DNA of 64,000 bases, from the NCBI GenBank assembly GCA_963825575.1, contig CAWGUB010000015.1:119887-183886 (forward strand), in the 5' to 3' direction. Under the pieces are notes generated by a model, which did no database searches, had not been told where the DNA came from, and saw only the letters and a program-made list of their open reading frames with translations. The stretch comes from JAFDBW01 sp963825575 (GTDB lineage Bacteria > Desulfobacterota > Desulfuromonadia > Desulfuromonadales > BM103). Positions 36,074-45,224 of the stretch are shown piece after piece; position 1 is the first letter of the stretch, and every line of letters starts with the position of its first letter. Position numbers and translations under genes: made by a program.

Positions 36074-37510
36074 TTAAGCACGAACAATGCGGTATACGTA
36101 TTTACTCAACTTCTCAACTATTAGCTCCACGCGGTCACCAAGGATATGTTGAAATCGATCCAGTCGTTCGGATACTTGCTCCGTAGAGAGATCGTGATAA
36201 GTGGCTCGACGGGTTTCGGGTGTTTTGCGTGGTTTTCGATTGAGAACCTTTGCAACATCAGTGCTCCATCGGGCACTGTACGCGCGCACTAAGCCGGCTA
36301 GACGCTTGAGATTGGGTAATTCCGAGTGACTTTTTAGACACCCTTCGAGTAGGTCCACGATCATTTCAGAAGCCAATGGCCCTTCCAGGGGGGGGGGATG
36401 TACTCGTCAATCAATTTTTCACGCTCCGGGCAATTGAAGCAACCCAATTCTCCGGCGATGATCATCTCCAATTTCTCACGCAAGGCGTCGAAATCTTCAC
36501 CAGCGTGGCTAAGCAGGTCTGGCAATCTCCATGCATGCCCAAACTCGTGGCCATCTCCTTTAGTGGGCCCAAAACTAACCGTGGGGACACCTAATAGACT
36601 CGCTTCGACCGCTGTGGTGCAGCCATTGTGGATCGTAGCTTTTGCTGCAAGAAGCCAAGGGGTCACATTGTCTTCGATTGCGACGTGAATGCGTTCGCAG
36701 TTTGCTGCGATGCGGTGATATATTAATGGATTCTCCGATGGGTGCGGGCGAATGACTATATTAATGTTTGGGAACTTACTTGCAAGCTTGGGGATCATTT
36801 CTTGGAAACGCTGGAAAATCTCCAGTTTGTGTCGTTCCAGGTGCTCTGCGAATTCCCAGGTCATGCCTGCAGCTGCTGGACCAAGTACGCGATCAGAGTT
36901 GGTGTCAATCTTCGCTATGAAGAGACTGCGATTTGAATTGACCATCGAAAAGTTGGTGTTAATAAGAAAGAAATCACCGTAAATACGCTGGCGCTCCTTT
37001 ATGTCGCTTACGAAATAGGTACGCATCTCAGGTCGCAGCAGGTCGAGGCGTGGATTTCCTGTAACGTGGATGGGGATTCCGGAATAGTGAGGAGAGCTTT
37101 GCCAAAGGCCGGCGTTCTCTCGTCCCCAGGCAAACAGGGTCGAAACGTATTGACCAGCCTCAGCGGACATGCGTTTTGCAAAGTATATCTCCGGCGGAAG
37201 GTGTACAAGGGCCTCTTCGTCCCAGCCTGTAATAGATGTGGCCGAGTCTCTGCAGTTTTCGGAATGTCGGGATAAATTCGGGCGCGATGCCTTTGGCGAG
37301 GTAGATACTACGTGGGAAGGAGCCTAAGCGGGCGTTGATAGTCTTGAGCCTGCCCAAGATCACCGGAAAGTTGCGTCTTGCTGCGACGCACGCCAGAAGC
37401 AACTTCGCGTCAAACTCGCGAATTTGACTCTCGACGGGGATGATTAACGGGACCCTTTGGTTAACCACCGGCGTACTTGCCAAAGTTGTTTTGTCTATAA
37501 ATATCATCAT
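36074..37510 (-). pseudogene. Surface carbohydrate biosynthesis protein, frame broken twice
   Basis: Paralogue of the intact protein at 47964-49337, with matching segments: IIPVESQIREFDAKLLLACVAA (N-terminus), VTGNPRLDLLRPEMR, FFLINTNFSMVN, IVIRPHPSEN and HNGCTTAVEASLLGVPTVSF. The fold resembles CDP-glycerol glycerophosphotransferase-type GT-B enzymes. The frame changes near 37228 (one extra base after LGHIYY) and again in a run of ten G residues at 36388-36397, after which the true C-terminus continues as PLEGPLASEMIVDLLEG to 36074. Start ATG 37510 overlaps the stop of the TPR gene. The poly-G break could be phase variation or a sequencing error. Confidence 0.75.
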
Positions 37511-38277
37511 TCGCTCAACTTATTCCTAGCTTTCTCCTTCTCATCGGCCTCTTCCGGGAAGGTCACTGGTAATAATATGGCTTGCTGCAGTTGGATCTTC
37601 TTATCCTCGTACCGCTCCATACGATCATAAACCTTTGCCAGGTTGTATCTATGGGAAATCCTGTCATACAATTCAATGGCTTGCCACAAAAGCTTCTCGG
37701 CTTCAGCAAGGGAGGCCTTCGGAACCCCACCATAGATGATTTTGGCGAAAGCCCGGGCCACCGTTCCCAGTCCAGAGACTTTGTAATGCCAACGGCTCAA
37801 TACCAGGTAGGAGATGTCATCATTGGGGTTGAGTGCGATGGCTTTCTCAATACTATCTTTGATCTCCCTTGAATGGCGGACCTGCGTTTTCGTGTCAGAG
37901 TATTTCGACTGTGCCCCCAGGGCAATCGCCAGCCATTTGTAGCTTTCGCCACTTTCGGGATCTTGCGTTATTGCGGTACGAGCATATTCTTCTGACTTTT
38001 TAAAGAGTTTAGAAGAACGCTTTTCCTCCAACCGCCCCATCTCGTAGTGCACGCGTGCCAGGCGCCAGAGCTTCTCCACAGGGACCTGACTGTCTTCGGA
38101 GGACTCTTCTAGCATCTGCAAGGCCTGCTGATTATCTCCTTGAAACAGCAGCTCATCTATCTCCTGAAGCTTTGCACCATACTCTACATTTGCAGGGCCG
38201 GGTCCTCCGGCTATCGCCAAAAGGGGCAAGAGAATGCAGGATAGAACGGCGGCAATGGTCAGGCAACGAGTTCTCAT
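37507..38277 (-). CDS. Periplasmic TPR protein resembling the RMDN family
   Basis: About 256 residues from ATG 38277 with a signal peptide (MRTRCLTIAAVLSCILLPLLAIAGG). TPR-like helical repeats follow. The stretch EEYARTAITQDPESGESYKWLAIALG, HSREIKDSIEKAIALNPND and ISYLVLSRWHYKVSGL resembles, to my memory, the TPR core of eukaryotic regulator-of-microtubule-dynamics (RMDN/FAM82) proteins and their bacterial relatives. An upstream in-frame reading to 38451 is the shifted end of the ABC gene and is not counted. The start is 2 bases from the ABC transporter stop and the end overlaps the surface carbohydrate gene, so all three are one transcript. Confidence 0.75.
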   Translation of the reverse strand: MRTRCLTIAAVLSCILLPLLAIAGGPGPANVEYGAKLQEIDELLFQGDNQQALQMLEESSEDSQVPVEKLWRLARVHYEMGRLEEKRSSKLFKKSEEYARTAITQDPESGESYKWLAIALGAQSKYSDTKTQVRHSREIKDSIEKAIALNPNDDISYLVLSRWHYKVSGLGTVARAFAKIIYGGVPKASLAEAEKLLWQAIELYDRISHRYNLAKVYDRMERYEDKKIQLQQAILLPVTFPEEADEKEKARNKLSE

Positions 38278-38278
38278 C

Positions 38279-40057
38279 TTATGGGGTACTTCCTTCAATA
38301 TTGCTGATTGTTGACTGACTACTTTTATTTCCAATACTGTCAGGATGGGGAGAGACCTGCGTGATATTTCCGGCTGCGATCTGGTAAACCCGGTCAGCGA
38401 CATTAACCATTGCAGTTTGGTGACTGATCGCCAGGATCGTAAACTGTCCACGTAGAGTCCTTCAGTGTCTGACAGATAGCGGCTTCTGTCTCTGGATCAA
38501 GTGCGCTGGTCGCTTCATCAAGGATTAATAACTGCGGACGGTGGACCAGGGCCCTGGCGATTGCAATGCGTTGACGCTGTCCGCCGGACAGTTTGGCCCC
38601 GCGTTCACCGACAATCGTCTGAACCCCTTCGGGCATTGCGTTGATAAAGTCCCAGGCGCCAGCCGCTTTCAAGGCATGCTCCACATCCTCCTCGCTGAAC
38701 GAAGGTTCGCCAAGGGTTACATTTGAAAAGATACTGTCGTGTAGCAGGATGGTGTCCTGGGGAACATAGCCAATCATTCGACGCCACTTGCGCAGATCCA
38801 GCTCAGGCAGAGGCACCCCATCTATCAGGACCTGCCCCTTAATTGGCTCGAAAAGACCTGTCACCAGGTCAACCAGGGTTGTTTTCCCGGCCCCGGATGG
38901 CCCGATGATTGACGTAAAGGTTCGGCTCGGGATTTCGATGGTGATATTTTTCAGGACCATGTGGTCGCCATAGCCGAAATCAACATGGTCGAACTGTAAT
39001 GCCGCTTTCCAGGGTTGCCTCGATATGACCTCCGGTCGGCTCGTTGTGCTGCTGGGCCTTGACGATCTTGTCCTGTAGAGACCAGTAGGCACTCTCACAA
39101 ATCGACATCTCCTGGTATTTGCGCTGGACCTTGCCGACCTGTGTCAACATGCGAGCCATGAGAAAGATCAGAACCATGACTTTGGGCAGGTCCATTTTCA
39201 GATTAACCAGCATCAGGTAGAGACCGATGATTACCAGGAGGGTCATGAGAGGTTCCTGAATGCCTCGCAGGGCCGCTTTGCTGAAGACCTGTTTGCGAAG
39301 GGCCTTGTTAAGTTTCAGCGTGTTTGTTGACAGCAGCTCATCGGCCAGGTTCTCCCTGCCCATGGCCTTGAACGCTTTCAATGATTGCAGACTGTCCGAA
39401 AGCTTCGCCAGCAGGGACTGTAGCAGACGGGTCTGTTTTCTGCCGGCCCGTTTAGCTCTGCTGACCATATGGCTAAGAAGAGCCACGACCAGTGCTGCAG
39501 CCGTCATAAAAATCAAGGTTGTTTTCCAGGAGACGACCAGTGCGACGATGAAATATGCGACCGCCTGAATGGCAAACGCCAGTGCGGTTGCTGCATGAAG
39601 ATATGCCGAGGATGCCCGCATGACCTCAGTCCCTGCAGCATTCGCCATGCTTCCGACTTGTTGATTGAGAAAATAGCCCCAGCGGGTACGACAGCAGGGC
39701 TCGCAGCAGGGCAAGACGAAGGTCTGTGGCAACGTGGGCAACGGTGTAACCAACCTTGCGATCGGCAATCAGAATCAGACTACTTCTCAGAATTGCACCG
39801 ACCATGATGACCATCAAAAGCGAACCGACAGTCGCTGGGATACCAACATACGCCAGAATCGAGGTGACCAGGTTGTCGGCTCCGGCACCGCCAGTTTGCT
39901 CAGCTGACGAGCCCGTGGGGAGGTCGATGGCCTTCTGCAGCAAAGGCAGTAGAGCTGTCAGGCCGACGCCTTCGACAATTCCCGCCATAACGAGCGCAAA
40001 GAGCATCACCAGGCTGTGTCTGGGGTAGGATCGGGCAAATTTGATTATCAGTTGCAT
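38279..40057 (-). pseudogene. MsbA-type ABC exporter (fused membrane and ATPase domains), frame broken three times
   Basis: Half-transporter of the lipid/polysaccharide exporter type. The membrane domain starts at 40057 (MQLIIKFARSYPRHSLVML) and continues in a new frame after about 39678 (YFLNQQVGSMANAAGTE), where an extra base lies in a GGGG run. The ATPase domain starts in a third frame near 39007 (LQFDHVDFGYGDHMVLKN): Walker A IGPSGAGKTTL, signature LSGGQRQRIAIARAL, Walker B LLILDEATSALD. A last shift near 38458 restores RGQFTILAISHQ and the H-loop, ending at 38279. All three breaks are explained by one extra base each. All functional motifs are present, so the gene may be intact in the organism. 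Polysaccharide or lipid flipping is inferred from context. Confidence 0.8.
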
Positions 40058-40273
40058 CGTGAAAGAATCTACTTTCTCTTATTTACGAGAGGTCATCCTG
40101 CTCTTGTATCTGTCTGTATAACCACGACGCACATTAACATTTTTCACTGATTATTGTGAAGTACAACACCACGCACACAATTGTATTCCATGTGAATTTG
40201 GATAATTCCCTGCCAAGGACAAGAAACTGTTTGAATTTATATTCATTTTCGATTTACTGTTAACTCTCAGTAT

Positions 40274-41412
40274 GTGACGATATACAGATTCGTTCTCCAA
40301 CTCATTCAACAGGCTGTGTATATTTTGCCTGTTTCCAAGATACCAGACCAAGCCCCGTTGTCCTCCAACATCCCCCAAGTTTTCTGGGGTGGTCCGGACC
40401 GCCCCCCACGCTGTCTTCGAGATCTTCTCGAAGAACGCATCCACGCTGTGCCGTCCGGTGGTGAAATCTTATGGGTAACCTACTACTTCAGGGATGAGGG
40501 CCTGGCATCAGCCCTCCTGCAAGCCAAAAGCCGGGGGGTAAGGGTACGTGTTGCCATGGAAGGCAACCCACGCACAGGGGATGTCAATAGCCGTGTGCGA
40601 AAACTTCTGGAGAGTGACGGTGGTTTGGGCGCAGGCTTACGTGCCATTAGTCATCGTTTGGTCGATAATCGCTTTTTCAGAACCAGCCGGCTACACGAGA
40701 AACTGTACTACTTCAGTCATCCTGTCCCCAGCGTACTGGTCGGAACTTTCAACCCTTCCGGTAATCTGCCAGAGGACCCTGACATTATACGAAAGATAGG
40801 CGACCAGGACCGTGGTCATAATGTGCTGGTGGATATCATTGACCCTGTTCTGGTTGAGGGACTATATGAGCATGCACTACATCTTTTCGAATGCGCTCCA
40901 TGGCCCTTGGGAGCGTTATCTCCCGCAAAACAACAAGGTGCTTTCTTCCGGGAATACCAGGATACTTTTCTTCCCGAGGTCGAAATGGGCTGATTTCGAC
41001 GATCTGTTTGATGGCTTAGAGGCCGGCAACTCTTTGCGAATTGCTGTTTCCCACCTCAACGACCGCGGTATCTGCAAACGCCTGTTTGCTTTGTCTCGAC
41101 GAGGGGTCCAGATAGAAATCATTGCTCATGACACGCAGAGACGTGTTCCTTCGTGGGTTGAAAAACAGATGCTTCGAGAACGGGATTATCTTTAGTCGTT
41201 ACGTTCATCCGGAATGGCTTGCCAATGCACAACAAGTTCATGCTGATCGATACCACGGATACGCCATATAGTGACTTTCGGCAGCATGAATCTTTCTGTA
41301 CGTTCTCTTGCACGCTAATCATGAGCTGCTGGTGATTAGCGAAGACCAGGCGCTCTACCAGGTCTTCCAGCGTCGATGGGATGATATACAAAGGGAAATG
41401 GGGAGCTGTTAG
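40274..41412 (+). pseudogene. Phospholipase D-family protein, frame broken about five times
   Basis: Two-domain PLD/cardiolipin-synthase-like protein. The first half (40274 to about 40900) has EILWVTYYFRDEGLASALLQA and a partial motif RLHEKLYYF followed by VGTFNPSGNL. The second half contains the canonical HKD motif MHNKFMLID near 41224-41250 and FGSMNLSVRS, each in a different frame. Shifts lie near 40900, 41165, 41215, 41268 and 41312; the end is TAG at 41412. The first-half motif lacks the usual Asp of HxKx4D. The start is uncertain. Phosphatidyl transfer is inferred from the family only. Confidence 0.65.
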
Positions 41413-41459
41413 GATAGTTCTTTCCCGAGGGAATGATTCGAGGCTAAAGGTTATTAGAT

Positions 41460-42452
41460 ATGGGTTTGAAAAAAGCGCTCTGGCAAAAGATTGGTGATGC
41501 AAAGCTTGCGTCCCAGCGGAAGTGGGAACACGATTGCAGGCGCCTGCCGCTTACCGCGGCACACCGTGACCTTTATATGACCATCCATCGACTATGCTGG
41601 CAGAAATTGGGTGAGTTTCCTAACCTTGTGGCGTGTCGAGATTTCAATGATCGGATTCAGTGGCTTAAATTGTTTGATCAGGACCGGGAAATGATCCGAT
41701 GCTCTGACAAGATCCTTGTTCGTGACTACGTGAGGGAACGGGTTGGGGATCAATACCTGGTTAACTTGTACCAGGCGCGTGATCGTTTTTCGCAAATCGA
41801 TTTTGATGCGTTGCCGAATACTTTTGTAATCAAGACCAACCATGATTCCGGAACGGTCATTCTCGTTCGTGACAAGGCACAATTTGACAGTCATACTGTG
41901 GAAAACCAAATTAATTCAGCCTTGAAAAATCCTTATGGTCGTAATAAGGGAGAATGGGCTTATTTATTTGTACAACCAAAGGTTTTTGTAGAGGAGTTGA
42001 TAGACACGCAAAGCCATAAGCCTCCACCGGACTACAAATTTTATTGTGTGGAAGGAAAAGTGAAATTTTGTCACTATATATACGATCGAGGTTTTAAGAC
42101 AAAGGAACAAACCGTTGACCCGTATGGAAACGATCTGGCGACTGAATTGTATCCAAAATTCGAGCTTGGTACGGATTTTAGAAAACCGGACCGTTGGGAT
42201 GAAATGATACATGTAGCAGAACGGCTGGGTCGCGGTTTCAAGTGTGTGCGCGTGGACCTTTTTTGCACAGGTGAGAATATTTACGTTGGAGAGATGACAT
42301 TTTGGCCGATGGGTGGTCATTACAAGGGTGAAGGCCAGAAGAAGCTCGGTCAACTACTTGATTTTGATCGTACAACTTACAAACCATATTTATTGCCAGA
42401 ACTGGAGGCTGAGTACAAGCATCTCAACCTTTATCCAGCTATCAAGGGCTAA
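41460..42452 (+). CDS. TupA-like ATP-grasp protein (polysaccharide biosynthesis)
   Basis: 330 residues of the ATPgrasp_TupA group, found in capsule and teichuronopeptide-type loci. Visible features are FNDRIQWLKLFD, KILVRDYVRERVGDQYLVNLY, FVIKTNHDSGTVILV, EWAYLFVQPKVFVEELID, DYKFYCVEGKVKFCHYIYDRG and the C-terminal metal-site region RVDLFCTGENIYVGEMTF. Predicted to ligate an amino acid or similar group to a sugar acid. It is intact, and follows the PLD gene by 47 bases. Confidence 0.82.
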   Translation: MGLKKALWQKIGDAKLASQRKWEHDCRRLPLTAAHRDLYMTIHRLCWQKLGEFPNLVACRDFNDRIQWLKLFDQDREMIRCSDKILVRDYVRERVGDQYLVNLYQARDRFSQIDFDALPNTFVIKTNHDSGTVILVRDKAQFDSHTVENQINSALKNPYGRNKGEWAYLFVQPKVFVEELIDTQSHKPPPDYKFYCVEGKVKFCHYIYDRGFKTKEQTVDPYGNDLATELYPKFELGTDFRKPDRWDEMIHVAERLGRGFKCVRVDLFCTGENIYVGEMTFWPMGGHYKGEGQKKLGQLLDFDRTTYKPYLLPELEAEYKHLNLYPAIKG

Positions 42453-42553
42453 ATAATCCCGTAAATAACTGAATTTTATCGTTAAAGATCTCAAGCCTCT
42501 CGTCCATTTGCTTCGTCAGTTGATAACATCTCAAGCGAAAAAGGTTCTAAACA

Positions 42554-43801
42554 TTGATGTCTCGTCGAAACATAGAATTATGCCTAGCATCGCCGGTTCT
42601 TTACCCTCCCCGTGGCGGTGCTGAGATCAGGTTCTTGAGTTACCTGTCTGGTCTCGAGCAAAGGGGCATCAACGTTCAACTTCTGTCCGGGACACCGAAA
42701 GCCAAGAAACTCACTGAGCAGGACAGGGCCATGGACTGGTACCGAATTCTCCCGGGCGACATCATCCCTACCGATCTCTTAAATGGTGTTCCGATCCATC
42801 GAGTCCGGCTACCGGACAACAGTGGCTGGCGACGCGTAGCCATGTTTAACCGGGCACTGCTTCGGCATTGCCACCAGGCTGAGTATAAACCTGACATTGT
42901 CCAACTGATCGAGCCTCTGTCGCCGCTTGCCAGTCCCTGGTTATCCAGACTGAAAACCCTCAATATCGTCATAGCTTTTGCTTATACGCTCCCTTACGAA
43001 TTACCTGAGAAAGGATTCAAAAGGGTTTTACGTCAGAACTTCTTGCGCCTGCTCTACAGCCAATTGGACTGTGTTGTGACAAGCAGTGACGCAACGAGGA
43101 CTCACGCGCTATCACTTGGGCTAAAAGCAAGGACAGAGGTGATACCCAATGGAGTCAACCTGCAGAAGTTCCATCCGTTGGCAGGAGAGGCAAAAAAAGC
43201 TTTAAGACGATCCCTTGGGCTCTCTGAAATGGACAGGATTATGATCACTGTCGGATCGATTATCCCGCGTAAAAGAATCGACCTTCTGCTTGAGTCATGG
43301 GGGACTTTATCCAGGCGTTTCCACGACTTGCATTTTGTGCTGGTCGGCCCTAGAACGGATGAGAACGACCCCAAGTTGAGTGCTTTTAACAAGAGGCTGG
43401 TGGAGCTTGTCAATGCCTCGGGAGCCGGCAACCGAGTTCATTTCACCGGTCGCGTGCAGAATGTTGAATTGTACCTGCAGGCTGCAGACCTGTTCGTCTT
43501 TGCTTCTGAAAGAGAAGGGATGGCGAATGTAATCCTTGAAGCCATGGCTTCCGGGCTACCTGTCGTGTTGACCCCCCACATTGGCCTGCCACCGGATTTT
43601 GGTGTGCCTTCACACCAGTACCTTCTTGCAGAGAGCAGTTCTGACTCAATAGTTGAAGTTGTTTCTGAACTTATAGGCAATCAGGAGCGCTGTCACGAAC
43701 TGGCATTGAGCGGACGGAAGTGGGTTGAGGTGTCGATGGATCTGAATTGTGTACTGGATAGATACGCTGACCTGTATCATGAATTGTGTGGTCGTCACTG
43801 A
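42554..43801 (+). CDS. Glycosyltransferase family 4 protein
   Basis: GT-B glycosyltransferase. N-terminal PPRGGAEIRFLSYLSGL; C-terminal donor domain with VIPNGVNLQKFHPL, VGSIIPRKRIDLLLESW, VHFTGRVQNVELYLQAADLFVFAS and the EREGMANVILEAMASGLPVV E-x7-E motif. 415 residues. Its last 131 bases overlap the 3' end of the convergent cytidylyltransferase gene, which is unusual. The sugar donor and acceptor are unknown. Confidence 0.88.
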   Translation: MMSRRNIELCLASPVLYPPRGGAEIRFLSYLSGLEQRGINVQLLSGTPKAKKLTEQDRAMDWYRILPGDIIPTDLLNGVPIHRVRLPDNSGWRRVAMFNRALLRHCHQAEYKPDIVQLIEPLSPLASPWLSRLKTLNIVIAFAYTLPYELPEKGFKRVLRQNFLRLLYSQLDCVVTSSDATRTHALSLGLKARTEVIPNGVNLQKFHPLAGEAKKALRRSLGLSEMDRIMITVGSIIPRKRIDLLLESWGTLSRRFHDLHFVLVGPRTDENDPKLSAFNKRLVELVNASGAGNRVHFTGRVQNVELYLQAADLFVFASEREGMANVILEAMASGLPVVLTPHIGLPPDFGVPSHQYLLAESSSDSIVEVVSELIGNQERCHELALSGRKWVEVSMDLNCVLDRYADLYHELCGRH

Positions 43802-44537
43802 ACTCGTATTCTGCGAAGTCAGCGAGACTACCCCTGGGATGTTTTGAATAAATATATTCCGCCAATTCCAGATCCCAGTAAGTATCGATACTCACCAGGT
43901 TCCCCTCCAGCACAAGCGCGCCGGTACGATCCCCCTTGATGCTCTTTTGATCCAGCAGGCAGCTGCGCCTGATTGCGTAAGCAACACCGTTGCGGTGATA
44001 GACAGGGACCAGCTGCTGGCGGGCGATGATCTGTTTGCCGGACTTGTCATAGTAGTCAAGGCGGTTATCACTGACGGTCAGCTGCTTCAGGGGATGATTC
44101 TTGGAGTCCGTTTCGGAGACCGTCCAGACTGCGTCCCAATCGCCTTCAATCAGCATCTGGATCGTGTCACGGACATGTTCCGTGCATCTCAGCGGTGAGG
44201 TTGGCTGCAACATGACGACGATGTCGTATGTCACTCCGTCAAGTCGCTCCATTTCGATCAGGGCATGAGACAGGACCTCCAGGTCGGAGATCCGGTCGCC
44301 GGACAGGTCTTCAGGACGGTAAAAAGGAACATCGAGGCCGGATTCTTTGGCGACTGCGGCAATCTCATCCGAATCGGTTGAGACGATTGCGCGGTCGATG
44401 GCAGGAATCTCTGCGACCAGGTGTCCCACACGCGCGACCAACGGGACGCCCAGAAAGGGCTGCAGGTTTTTAAGTGGTATGCCCTTGCTTCCGCCACGTG
44501 CCGGGCAGACCACAAGAATACGTTGACCGTCGATCAT
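43671..44537 (-). CDS. Acylneuraminate/nonulosonate cytidylyltransferase (CMP-sugar synthetase)
   Basis: Activates a nonulosonic acid (sialic, legionaminic or pseudaminic type) as the CMP-sugar. Motifs are VVCPARGGSKGIPLKNL (nucleotide binding), AIVSTDSDEIAAVAKESG, VVMLQPTSPLRCTEHV and VSIDTYWDLELAEYIYSKHP. The core ends near residue 240; about 45 further residues overlap the convergent GT4 gene and are not family-like, so a frame error near the end may have hidden the true stop. The start overlaps the HAD gene stop by 4 bases. No NeuC-type epimerase is seen, so the exact sugar is open. Confidence 0.83.
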   Translation of the reverse strand: MIDGQRILVVCPARGGSKGIPLKNLQPFLGVPLVARVGHLVAEIPAIDRAIVSTDSDEIAAVAKESGLDVPFYRPEDLSGDRISDLEVLSHALIEMERLDGVTYDIVVMLQPTSPLRCTEHVRDTIQMLIEGDWDAVWTVSETDSKNHPLKQLTVSDNRLDYYDKSGKQIIARQQLVPVYHRNGVAYAIRRSCLLDQKSIKGDRTGALVLEGNLVSIDTYWDLELAEYIYSKHPRGSLADFAEYEFSDDHTIHDTGQRIYPVHNSDPSTPQPTSVRSMPVRDSAPDCL

Positions 44538-45208
44538 GATGTCTCCATGGAGATTCTGTCCAGCAGGGCAGGTAATTCCCGTAAATCCTCTACGAGCAGA
44601 GGGCTGTTTCTTACAGGTGATTTTGCAATACCAGCTGTCATGGCTATAAAGCGACAGCCGAACTTTTCTGCACCGGCCTGATCATCAAGCTGGTCGCCGA
44701 CATGAATCATTTCGGTGCGATCTGCGCCTGATTGCGCGGCAATGCTCTGGAGATTTTCAGTTTTGGTTGATTCCGCGCCATAGACAGCTTTAAAAAAATG
44801 ATCCCAGTTGCGCAACTCCATAAGTCGACGCAAGGGGATAACAGGCGTAGCTGAGTTGAGAAACAAATGCAGACCTTTTCCGGAGAGTACTTCCAGGGCT
44901 GCCGTTGCGCCAGGCATTTCTACGCATTGAGCAATGGCCGCTTCACATCTTGCTGTATAGTCGTCGGCCAGGCGAGTTGCCCATTCCTCAAGGGATGAGT
45001 CCTCTGGCAAGAGCTTCCTGCCAATCAACTCTTCAGCAATCCTGCGGGTCTTTTCGTAGCGATTGGCGGCCGGCCAGCGCTCAAAAACTTCTTCAACGAC
45101 CTTCCCGGAAGAGTCCCAGGGCCGAGCAACCTCAAAAAAGGCTTCTCTTTTGATGTCGTTGGAATCGACCAGGGTACCATCAAAATCAAAGACGACGCAT
45201 TTGATCAT
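44534..45208 (-). CDS. HAD-superfamily phosphatase
   Basis: Phosphoglycolate-phosphatase-like HAD hydrolase: motif I VVFDFDGTLVDSND, cap domain, motif II NSATP, motif III lysine region and motif IV IHVGDQLDDQAGA. About 224 residues from ATG 45208; a TTG at 45223 is possible. Between NeuB-like and CMP-synthetase genes it is a candidate nonulosonate-9-phosphate phosphatase, which is an inference from position. Confidence 0.8.
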   Translation of the reverse strand: MIKCVVFDFDGTLVDSNDIKREAFFEVARPWDSSGKVVEEVFERWPAANRYEKTRRIAEELIGRKLLPEDSSLEEWATRLADDYTARCEAAIAQCVEMPGATAALEVLSGKGLHLFLNSATPVIPLRRLMELRNWDHFFKAVYGAESTKTENLQSIAAQSGADRTEMIHVGDQLDDQAGAEKFGCRFIAMTAGIAKSPVRNSPLLVEDLRELPALLDRISMETS

Positions 45209-45224
45209 GCCAGGGAGTTCCAAA

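Noticed and set aside
35929..36186. 85-codon open reading frame in the A+T-rich gap
   Set aside because: No ribosome-binding site, atypical composition, and it overlaps the end of the surface carbohydrate gene on the other strand.
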